DNA from: Rhodospirillales bacterium
GTDB taxonomy: Bacteria; Pseudomonadota; Alphaproteobacteria; Acetobacterales; Acetobacteraceae
Assembly (NCBI GenBank): GCA_025352915.1
Contig: JANXSA010000095.1
Span: forward strand, 1-5,687
Direction of reading: 5' to 3'
Length of the DNA stretch: 5,687 nt
This document shows, in pieces, positions 1-5,653 of the stretch. The notes beneath the pieces are model-generated. The model saw nothing but the letters and a program-made list of their open reading frames with translations. It was not told where the DNA came from and did not search any database. Made by a program: the position numbers and the translations under genes. Positions within the stretch are counted from its first letter, which is position 1. The number at the start of each line of letters is the position of its first letter.

Positions 1-2
1 AT

Positions 3-1130
3 CGGCGCCGAGGTGGCGAAGTTAAAGCGCACCGCTTTCTCGCCGGCGGGATCGAAGGCCTGGCCAGGACTGAAGGCGATCTTCGCCTTGTCATGGAAGA
101 AATCAAACGCCGTGCCCGGCAGCCCCAGCGCGGTGCAGTCGAGCCAGCACAGATACGTCGCTTCCGGCGCATGAAACCGCACCCCCGGCAACTCGGATTT
201 GACGAACGCCGCCATGCGCTGCCGATTGGCATCGAGGTACGGTAACACCTCGTCGAGCCAAGGCTGCCCATGGTCCCAGGCGGCGATGGTGGCATCGATC
301 CCGATGATGCCCGGCGAGCCCAGCACCCGCGTCGGCACCCGCGCGTGGAACCGGTCGCGCAAAGCCGCACTGCCGAAATGCATCAACCCGCAGCGCAGGC
401 CTGGAATGTTGAAGCTCTTGGTGGCGCTGTTGATCGTCACCGTCCGCGCCGCGATCTCCGGCGACAGCGTAGCGATCGGGATATGCATGCTGCCGTCATA
501 GACCAGGTCGCAATGGATCTCGTCGGACACGATGACCCAGTCGCGCTCGATCGCCATCTGCCCCATCGCCAGCAATTCGTCGCGGGTGAAAACCCGCCCG
601 GTGGGGTTCTGCGGATTGCACAGCATCAGGATCTTCGTGCGCGCATCGCCAATCTTGCGCATCTCTTCCAGATCGAGGACGTAGCCGCCCGCTTCACTTC
701 GCAAATGCTGCGCGTCCAGCCGCCGGCCGGTGTCATGGATCGCCGAATGGAACGGCGGATAGGCCGGCAGATGCAACAGCACGCCGTCACCGGGATCGGA
801 AAAAGCCCAGACGGCAGCAAACGTCCCCTGCACCAGGTCCGACAGCGGCTGCACCAGGCCGGGGTCGACATCCCAGCCGAACCGCGCCTTCATCCGCCGT
901 GCAAACGCACCCGACAAGCCTTCATCGCCGTGCCCGCCAGTGCTGCGGTGCGGATAGCCGTACTCCTCCTCGCGGATCAGGTCGGAGATCGCACGCCGGA
1001 TCGGATGAGCAATGGAAAAATCCATCTCCGCCACCCAGGCCGGCAGCACGTCCTGCGCGTATTTCGCCCATTTGACGTTCTGGCGCGTGCGCAGCACGTC
1101 CATCGGAATCTCGAAACTCGCAGGGCGCAT
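3..1130 (-). CDS. patB: MalY/PatB-type PLP-dependent C-S lyase (cystathionine beta-lyase/aminotransferase), 3' end cut by window edge
   Basis: This is a fold-type I PLP enzyme; the family cleaves the C-S bond of cystathionine or other cysteine conjugates to thiol, pyruvate and ammonia in the cytoplasm. My minus-strand translation gives 376 residues from the ATG at 1130. The N-terminus carries VKWAKY and LPAWVAEMDF (residues 19-38). PAYPPFH lies at 122-128 and NPQNPTGRV at 172-180. VSDEIHCDL (201-209) holds the Asp expected to pair with the pyridine nitrogen. SATKSFNIPGL (235-245) holds the Schiff-base Lys238. VRFNFATS (367-374) holds the Arg expected to bind substrate carboxylate. MalY-type proteins are about 390 residues long, so roughly 15-25 residues lie beyond the left edge. 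The start is preceded by a weak GAG 7 bases upstream. It sits 53 bases after the nitroreductase stop, probably in the same operon. The family is clear; the symbol and exact substrate are not, and an aminotransferase role is possible. Confidence 0.93.
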   Translation of the reverse strand, partial: MRPASFEIPMDVLRTRQNVKWAKYAQDVLPAWVAEMDFSIAHPIRRAISDLIREEEYGYPHRSTGGHGDEGLSGAFARRMKARFGWDVDPGLVQPLSDLVQGTFAAVWAFSDPGDGVLLHLPAYPPFHSAIHDTGRRLDAQHLRSEAGGYVLDLEEMRKIGDARTKILMLCNPQNPTGRVFTRDELLAMGQMAIERDWVIVSDEIHCDLVYDGSMHIPIATLSPEIAARTVTINSATKSFNIPGLRCGLMHFGSAALRDRFHARVPTRVLGSPGIIGIDATIAAWDHGQPWLDEVLPYLDANRQRMAAFVKSELPGVRFHAPEATYLCWLDCTALGLPGTAFDFFHDKAKIAFSPGQAFDPAGEKAVRFNFATSAP

Positions 1131-1183
1131 AGGTGATCTCGCTAGTTGGAACAAACAGGTTTGAGCAGTGCCGCCGCACCCGG

Positions 1184-2026
1184 TCAATCGAGGCGAAAGC
1201 CGATCTTGCGGACAAACGCGCCCCAGCCGCGTCGCTCGGGCTGGGCATATTGCCGCGCCTTGTCCTCGGACCAGGTATAGGGCTGGTCGGCGCCGAACAA
1301 GTCATCGCGCCGCCGGCTGCGCAGTGGTTTGTCCCGCTCCCGCCGCGCATCGTATTCGGCAATCTGCGCGTCCAGCGCTGCATCGTTGTGCCGGTCCACA
1401 TGCACCGTCGCGGCCAACCCCAACCGAGGCGTCAACGCCGTAAACCCCGACGGCCAGCCCACGCATAGCCCGGCCACCGGAAACACATGCGTCGGCAGCC
1501 CCAACACCGCCGCCACCTCCTCCGCCCGGTTGCGGATCGCCGAAATCGGGCAAGTCCCGAGCCCCACCGATTCCGCCGCGGCAACAAAGCTGCCCAGCAC
1601 AATCCCCGCCTCCACCGCCGCGTTGAAGAACGCATCCAGATGGTCGTTGGCAAACCCATGCCCGCGCAGTTCATGCAACCGCCGCTGCCGCCGGTTGTTG
1701 CCACAGAACACCAGAAACGCCGGCGCCGCCTTCGCCCAGGGATTGTCAGGCAACAACTCAGCCAGCGCCGCCCGCTGCGCCGCATCCTGGACAATGACGA
1801 TATCCGCCTGTTGCAAATCGCTCTTGCTCGGCGCCCCCAGCGCCACCGCCGCCAGCGTATGCAGCAACGCCGCCTCCACTGGCCGGTCGGTGTAATGCCG
1901 CATCGTCCGATGCCGCGCCATGCTCAACAGCGTCGCGTTCTCCGCCGGCACCGCCGGGATCGCATCGCCAAATCGCGCCCGCAACCAATCGGCCAGCGTC
2001 GCGCCAGCCTCTTTCGGTTCACTCAC
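1184..2026 (-). CDS. NfsA/FRP-type NAD(P)H-dependent FMN nitroreductase
   Basis: This 280-residue protein belongs to the oxygen-insensitive nitroreductase/flavin reductase family: cytoplasmic FMN enzymes that transfer two electrons from NAD(P)H to nitroaromatics, quinones or free flavin. Motifs in order are RHRTMRHYTDRPV (38-50, N-terminal FMN-phosphate region), GAPSKSDLQQADIVIV (64-79), NAAVEAGIVLGSFVAAAESVGLGTCPI (135-161), and VFPVAGLCVGWPS (181-193) followed by TPRLGLAATVHVDRHND (199-214). The last two closely resemble the GLCLGWP...KPRLP block of E. coli NfsA. The C-terminal AEYDARRERDKPLRSRRRDD (223-242) and TWSEDKARQY (251-260) match the NfsA tail region that contacts NADPH. The length is a little over the 240-residue NfsA norm, from about 30 extra N-terminal residues. 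The start is a GTG in a GTGA overlap with the upstream stop, with AAGGGA 7 bases before it, so translation is probably coupled. The physiological substrate cannot be read from the sequence. Confidence 0.93.
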   Translation of the reverse strand: MSEPKEAGATLADWLRARFGDAIPAVPAENATLLSMARHRTMRHYTDRPVEAALLHTLAAVALGAPSKSDLQQADIVIVQDAAQRAALAELLPDNPWAKAAPAFLVFCGNNRRQRRLHELRGHGFANDHLDAFFNAAVEAGIVLGSFVAAAESVGLGTCPISAIRNRAEEVAAVLGLPTHVFPVAGLCVGWPSGFTALTPRLGLAATVHVDRHNDAALDAQIAEYDARRERDKPLRSRRRDDLFGADQPYTWSEDKARQYAQPERRGWGAFVRKIGFRLD

Positions 2027-3762
2027 GCCAACATCCCTTGATCGAGAAACAACTCGGCAGCATGCAGCACGGTATTCATCTGCGTTGTATGCGCCAGGCG
2101 AAACGCATCGCCATAGATCGTCTCGTCGGGATATTCGGTGATCAACTGGAACGGCGGAATCTGCCGCGCATTCTCGCCGATCTCACAGATGATGCCGTTA
2201 TAAACCGGGCTGGCAATCGGCCCGAGATGCGCCTCGTACGCCGCGATCTGCTCGGCGTTCAACCGCGCCAGCGCGGGATCAACAATCAGCCGCGCCGTCA
2301 ACGCCTGCATGAACGCATGCGCCGGCGCCTCCAACCCCGCATGATGCCGCAGGATCAAAAAGAACCCGCGCGGCAGCGCATATTGCGAATACGCCCCGCC
2401 CGGCAGATACCCGGTCAACGGCCGCGTCCACTCATGCGCGGGATAGCCATGCAGATTGATATGCAACCGCGCCTCGCTCCGCCGCAACGCCTCCAGCCGC
2501 GCCGCCCGCTCGATCTGCGGCGCATCCGCATCCCGCGCCTCGATATCATCCCCCAGCGCCGTGAACCGCGCCGCATGATGCATATGCCGCGGGTTCTCCC
2601 CCCGCAGCCGATGATGCAGCGCATACCCGTCAACATTCTCCTGCGCGATCAGCGCAAAATGCGCCCCCCGCCGCTGTCGCAACTGCTGTGCAGCCCGCAG
2701 CGCCCCGATCGGCCCCGACGTCTCGTTGGCATGCTGCCCCGAGCTGATCACTAGGCCGGGCTCCACCCCCGCAATATAGCTGCCCAGCACCGGCCGCCCT
2801 TGCACCGAAGTCGCCCCAAACGGCTCCCCGCCGAGATGCGCCATCGCCACGCCAATCTCCCGCGCCGTCAACGGCCGGCTCGCCCGCTCCAACCGCTCCG
2901 GCTCCCACCCCCGCTCCACCTGCGGCACATGCGGCACCAGCGATACCCGCACCGTCGTCTCCCCGCCCGCCGGCCCGATCAACGGCACGATCTGCCCCGG
3001 CTGGAAATCCCGAGTTCCCAACGGCCGCCCGCCAATCGTCTGGAACACTTCCAACAACGAGAAATACAGATCCTCATGCAGCCCCTCGCGCGTCGACAAA
3101 CACTCGTCATGCCAGCCCAGCCGACGCTCCACCCCGCCAATCCCCACCACAATCTCCAGCGTCTCGAAGAACGGCGTCCCCCCCGGCCAGCCATGCCCCT
3201 TCACCGCCGCAATCACCGCATCGAACACCGCCTCGTAATCCGTCACCTCAGCCCGGTTCAAATTCGGCACCGGACACCCCGGCGGAAATGTCCGCACCCA
3301 CCCGGTCGGCGACAACGCCTCGCGCCCAACGTGATCAGCCCGCCGCCGGTTCGGCGCAAACACAAAAAGATACTCGTCCCGCCCGTCGCGCGTCAGCGTC
3401 ACCTCGTAGTGTTCCGCCGTCCGCCCCTCCACATACGAAACCGCCACCGGCGCCAACAGCCCCGGCAACGGATACGCCTCCGCCCGAAACCGCGCCCCCT
3501 CCTCCGGCGGCAACCCACTGGTCACCGCCGCCACCCCCGCCATGTCGATCTCTTCCAAAAACGCATGCACCAGCGGCTTATACGCGCTGCGAATCACCGC
3601 CTCGAACCCCCGCCCCCGCAGCACCGCCTCCGCCGCAAGCCGCGCCGCCCGGTCCTCAAAAACCCAAGCCTCCACCAGCATCCCCGGCCATTCCGGCTCC
3701 ACATGCCGCGCCACGATCGCGTCCAACGTCCGCGTAAACCTGGCCTCCAACAGCACCGTCAT
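2023..3762 (-). CDS. M14-type zinc carboxypeptidase/deacylase-like protein with long N-terminal region
   Basis: This 579-residue protein has a C-terminal M14 (carboxypeptidase A / succinylglutamate desuccinylase) fold signature. SGQHANETSG (341-350) gives the H-x-x-E zinc pair His344/Glu347. ENVDGY (375-380) matches the NPDGY substrate-pocket block of M14 enzymes. HINLHGY (434-440) gives the third ligand His438, at the place of the DLHSY motif of carboxypeptidases. A candidate general-base Glu543 lies in LITEYPDETIYGD (540-552); Glu547 is an alternative. Residues 1 to about 320 match nothing I recognise and more than double the size of a bare M14 domain. No signal peptide is visible, so a cytoplasmic enzyme acting on a small amide or peptide is more likely than a secreted protease. 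The ATG at 3762 was chosen because the frame upstream (to 3846) translates to low-complexity residues and runs over the divergent gene; GGGGGG lies 9 bases before this ATG. It is first in the probable three-gene minus operon. Fold is confident; substrate unknown. Confidence 0.85.
   Translation of the reverse strand: MTVLLEARFTRTLDAIVARHVEPEWPGMLVEAWVFEDRAARLAAEAVLRGRGFEAVIRSAYKPLVHAFLEEIDMAGVAAVTSGLPPEEGARFRAEAYPLPGLLAPVAVSYVEGRTAEHYEVTLTRDGRDEYLFVFAPNRRRADHVGREALSPTGWVRTFPPGCPVPNLNRAEVTDYEAVFDAVIAAVKGHGWPGGTPFFETLEIVVGIGGVERRLGWHDECLSTREGLHEDLYFSLLEVFQTIGGRPLGTRDFQPGQIVPLIGPAGGETTVRVSLVPHVPQVERGWEPERLERASRPLTAREIGVAMAHLGGEPFGATSVQGRPVLGSYIAGVEPGLVISSGQHANETSGPIGALRAAQQLRQRRGAHFALIAQENVDGYALHHRLRGENPRHMHHAARFTALGDDIEARDADAPQIERAARLEALRRSEARLHINLHGYPAHEWTRPLTGYLPGGAYSQYALPRGFFLILRHHAGLEAPAHAFMQALTARLIVDPALARLNAEQIAAYEAHLGPIASPVYNGIICEIGENARQIPPFQLITEYPDETIYGDAFRLAHTTQMNTVLHAAELFLDQGMLA
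2034..2039 (-). promoter_or_regulatory. Ribosome binding site that fixes the nitroreductase GTG start
   Basis: On the minus strand AAGGGA lies inside the last codons of the M14-like gene, 7 bases before the GTG at 2026-2024. The GTG shares bases with the upstream TGA (2025-2023). No ATG in the nitroreductase frame lies close by, so this site supports the GTG start and points to translational coupling. Confidence 0.7.
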
Positions 3763-3851
3763 CCCGCCATTCCCCCCAAATCCCGCCCATGATGGCCCTG
3801 TTTGCCGCCGCCGCAAATGGCTACAACACCCACCCCCCAGGAGCACACCCC
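3763..3851. promoter_or_regulatory. Divergent intergenic region between the M14-like and thioesterase genes
   Basis: These 89 bases separate two start codons pointing away from each other, so promoters for both the minus-strand operon and the plus-strand thioesterase should lie here or just inside the genes. I see no pair of hexamers with good spacing: TTTGCC (3801) and TACAAC (3822) are only 15 bases apart and match poorly. No clear operator palindrome is present. The regulatory role is inferred from gene arrangement only. Confidence 0.4.
3839..3843 (+). promoter_or_regulatory. Ribosome binding site of the thioesterase gene
   Basis: AGGAG ends 8 bases before the ATG at 3852. It is the best Shine-Dalgarno match in the region and selects this start over the in-frame ATG codons at 3789 and 3792, which would add 20-21 residues outside the hotdog domain. 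Confidence 0.75.
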
Positions 3852-4268
3852 ATGGACGAAGCCCAAGCCCGCGCCGCCTTCGAAGAAGCCCTGCGCACCC
3901 ACTCGCACGGGTTCGGCACCTTCTTCCTCGCCCGCCTCCTCGGCCTGGACATCACCTACGGCGAAGCCGACTGCACCGTTCGCGCCGAGGTCAAGGACTT
4001 CATGTTCAACCCCCAAGGCTCCCTCCACGGCGGCATCATCGCCACCATCCTGGACATCTCCATGGGCCACCTCCTGACCCACAGCACCGGCATCGGCATG
4101 ACCCTGCAAATGAACACGCAATACATCAAGCCGGCCAAGCAAGGCATCGTCCAGGCCCGCGCCACCTACCTGCGCCGCGGCCGCAGCATCAACTACCTGG
4201 AATCCCGCATGACCGACGCCGAAGGCGCCCTGATGGCCGTGGCGAGCTCAACCTGGCGCCTGCTGTAG
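3852..4268 (+). CDS. PaaI-type hotdog-fold acyl-CoA thioesterase
   Basis: This 138-residue protein belongs to the hotdog thioesterase superfamily (PaaI/4HBT-II branch), whose members hydrolyse acyl- or aryl-CoA thioesters to free acid and CoA, usually as cytoplasmic tetramers. The hallmark is NPQGSLHGGIIATILDISMGHLL (53-75): His59-Gly-Gly followed by Asp68 on the central helix matches the family pattern HGGxxxxLxD. TLQMNTQYIKPAKQG (84-98) and VQARATYLRRGRSINYLESRMTDAEGALMAVASSTW (100-135) are the typical beta-strand blocks. The length fits the family at 130-150 residues. The start at 3852 is set by AGGAG. The gene is divergent from the M14-like operon, with the first AT-rich palindrome beginning 11 bases after its stop. 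The acyl group cannot be predicted, and no CoA pathway genes lie alongside. Confidence 0.9.
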   Translation: MDEAQARAAFEEALRTHSHGFGTFFLARLLGLDITYGEADCTVRAEVKDFMFNPQGSLHGGIIATILDISMGHLLTHSTGIGMTLQMNTQYIKPAKQGIVQARATYLRRGRSINYLESRMTDAEGALMAVASSTWRLL

Positions 4269-4279
4269 CAAGCAAGCAT

Positions 4280-4313
4280 GTTCTTTTTTGAAAAAAAGAA
4301 CCAAAAAACTTTC
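4280..4313 (+). repeat. AT-rich palindromic repeat, copy 1
   Basis: GTTCTTTTTT (4280-4289) is exactly complementary in inverted order to AAAAAAGAAC (4292-4301), giving a 10-base-pair stem with a 2-base centre, followed by CAAAAAACTTTC (4302-4313). GCAAGC precedes it at 4272-4277. It lies 11 bases after the thioesterase stop. It differs from the other two copies at the outermost and innermost stem pairs, both times by compensated changes. It may act at transcript 3' ends, but it lacks the GC-rich stem and trailing T run of a standard intrinsic terminator on this strand. Confidence 0.8.
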
Positions 4314-4357
4314 ATCCACCGCGCGGATGCCAGTCGCCAGCACCCAGCCTAAATGAA

Positions 4358-4394
4358 GAAAGTTTTTTTGCTTCTTTTTGTTCACAAAAAGAAG
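4358..4394 (-). repeat. AT-rich palindromic repeat, copy 2 (inverted)
   Basis: Read on the plus strand, GAAAGTTTTTTTG (4358-4370) is followed by CTTCTTTTTG (4371-4380), the loop TTCA (4381-4384) and CAAAAAGAAG (4385-4394), a perfect 10-base-pair stem. The whole is copy 1 in reverse orientation. Positions 4361-4394 are the exact reverse complement of 5654-5687. It lies 32 bases before the D-threonine aldolase-like start. Confidence 0.85.
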
Positions 4395-4426
4395 ACCTTC
4401 CTTCCCCGACCAAGGACCAGCCCGCC

Positions 4427-5503
4427 ATGAACATCGCCGATCTCGACACCCCCGCCCTCCTCGTCGACCTCGACATCATGGAATCCAACATCGCCCGCAC
4501 GGCCAAAACCTGCCGCGACGCGGGCATCGCCTGGCGCCCCCACATCAAGGGCCAGAAAACCCCCGAGATCGTAAAAAAGGAAATCGCCGCCGGTGCCATC
4601 GGCGCCACCTGCGCCAAGCTCGGCGAGGCCGAAATCATGGCCGCGGCGGGGATCACCGACCTCCTCATCGCCAACCAGATCGTAGGCGCCCCCAAGATAG
4701 CCCGCCTCATCGCCCTCCTCGACCACGCCGACGTCAAAGTCGCCGTCGACAGCACCATCAACGCCGACGCGCTGGCCGCCGCCGCCACCAAAGCCGGCAA
4801 AACCCTCGGCGTCCTCATCGAGGTCAACACCGGCATGAACCGGGCGGGCACCGAACCCGGCGACCCCACCCTCGCCCTCGCCCGCCACATCGCCGCCACC
4901 CCCGGCCTCACCCTGCGCGGCGTCATGGGCTGGGAAGCCCACACCGTCGCCATGCCAGACCAGGCCGAAAAACAAGCCGCCATCGCCGCCGCCATCGCCA
5001 AACTCGTCGCCACCGCCCAAGCCATTCGCGCCGCCGGCATCCAATGCGACATCGTCTCCTGCGGCGGCACCGGCAGCTACCCAACCTGCGCCCAACAACC
5101 CGGCGTCACCGAAATCCAAGCCGGCGGCCTGATTTTCTCCGACGAGCTTTACCGCACCCGCTTCGCCCTGGACTTCCCCCAGGCCCTCACCCTCCTGGCC
5201 ACCGTCACCTCCCGCCCCACCCAAACCCGCATCATCCTGGACGCCGGCAAGAAGGCGATGAGCAGCGACGCCGCCCCGCCCCGCCCCCTCGGCCTCGCCG
5301 CCACCAAGCCCGTCGCCCTCTCCGCCGAACACGCCACAATCATCCTCGACACCCCCAGCGCCACCCCGGCCGTCGGCGACAAAATCCAATTCGTCGTCGG
5401 CTACTCCGACACCACTGTCCACCTGCACGAAAAAATTCACGCCCACCGAAACGGCCAAATCGAACAAAGCTGGTCCGTCCAGGCCCGCGGCCGCATCTCC
5501 TGA
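4427..5503 (+). CDS. D-threonine aldolase / D-serine dehydratase-like PLP enzyme (DSD1-type, alanine-racemase N-terminal fold)
   Basis: This 358-residue protein is a fold-type III PLP enzyme of the family that includes low-specificity D-threonine aldolase, D-3-hydroxyaspartate aldolase and D-serine dehydratase, which act on D-beta-hydroxy amino acids. LDTPALLVDLD (6-16) opens the barrel. WRPHIKGQKTPEI (36-48) contains the expected Schiff-base Lys41. Further family blocks are CAKLGEAEIMAAAGITDLLIAN (62-83), IEVNTGMNRAG (131-141), the PLP-phosphate loop SCGGTGSYP (211-219), EIQAGGLIFSDELY (229-242) and ILDAGKKAMSSD (270-281). The end of the protein is unusual: where characterised members have a metal-binding His-x-Cys or His-x-Asp, this one has Tyr326-Ser-Asp328 in VGYSDTTVHLHE (324-335). 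AAGGA ends 10 bases before the ATG. Inverted 34-base repeats bracket the gene together with the following small ORF. Family is clear; the reaction and substrate are open. Confidence 0.9.
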   Translation: MNIADLDTPALLVDLDIMESNIARTAKTCRDAGIAWRPHIKGQKTPEIVKKEIAAGAIGATCAKLGEAEIMAAAGITDLLIANQIVGAPKIARLIALLDHADVKVAVDSTINADALAAAATKAGKTLGVLIEVNTGMNRAGTEPGDPTLALARHIAATPGLTLRGVMGWEAHTVAMPDQAEKQAAIAAAIAKLVATAQAIRAAGIQCDIVSCGGTGSYPTCAQQPGVTEIQAGGLIFSDELYRTRFALDFPQALTLLATVTSRPTQTRIILDAGKKAMSSDAAPPRPLGLAATKPVALSAEHATIILDTPSATPAVGDKIQFVVGYSDTTVHLHEKIHAHRNGQIEQSWSVQARGRIS

Positions 5504-5517
5504 CAAAAGCCGATCCC

Positions 5518-5625
5518 ATGCCCCGCCCACGCCAAACCGACACCCGCCACACCGTCCTGATGTTGTCCACCGGCCGCAAAACCTGGACCGAAGTCGCCGC
5601 CACCATCGGATGGTTCGAACGCTGA
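5518..5625 (+). CDS. Possible 35-residue small protein, unknown function
   Basis: An ATG 14 bases after the PLP-enzyme stop opens a 35-codon frame ending in TGA. It encodes a basic N-terminus (MPRPRQTDTRH) followed by TVLMLSTGRKTWTEVAATIGWFER. The second part could form two short helices vaguely like the start of a helix-turn-helix, but it is too short to assign. Third codon positions are nearly all C, G or A, as in the gene before it, which favours coding. Against it, no convincing ribosome binding site precedes it, and the same C-rich composition is general on this strand. It may be a genuine small ORF co-transcribed with the PLP enzyme, the remnant of a larger gene, or chance. I do not recognise it. 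Confidence 0.4.
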   Translation: MPRPRQTDTRHTVLMLSTGRKTWTEVAATIGWFER

Positions 5626-5653
5626 TCCCGCAAGCATAAAGGCAAGCGGAAGA

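Larger units (their letters stand above)
4280..4394. repeat. Compound inverted-repeat element filling the thioesterase/PLP-enzyme spacer
   Basis: Copies 1 and 2 face each other across a 44-base GC-richer core (4314-4357). The outer arms pair with each other as well as within themselves: CAAAAAACTTTC on the left matches GAAAGTTTTTTTG on the right with one base gap. RNA across the region could therefore fold either as two small hairpins or as one long stem. The right arm ends the A-run/stem/T-run pattern with seven T (4363-4369), so it could act as a bidirectional terminator or 3'-end stabiliser, or be a small non-autonomous mobile element. This spacer (4269-4426) contains no gene. Confidence 0.6.

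Noticed and set aside
270..1136. 288-residue plus-strand frame at the left end
   Set aside because: It lies opposite the MalY-type gene, whose minus-strand translation contains the full PLP-enzyme signature.
2800..3792. Long plus-strand frame (330 residues) opposite the M14-like gene, and a similar one at 2038-2754
   Set aside because: They are very rich in Arg, Pro and His, the usual result of reading the complement of a GC-rich gene. The minus frame has clear M14 motifs.
3763..3846. 28-residue N-terminal extension of the M14-like protein
   Set aside because: It is low-complexity (MLLGGGCC...), would overlap the divergent gene's ribosome site, and adds nothing family-like. The ATG at 3762 is better.
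4280..4301. Copy 1 palindrome as a standard intrinsic terminator
   Set aside because: The stem is nearly all A/T and is followed by A, not T, on the plus strand. A role at transcript ends is possible, but the classical form is absent.
4312..5070. 252-residue minus-strand frame rich in Met, Ala and Ser that looks membrane-like
   Set aside because: It is the antisense shadow of the same PLP-enzyme gene. Apparent hydrophobicity comes from reading GCC/ATC codons backwards.
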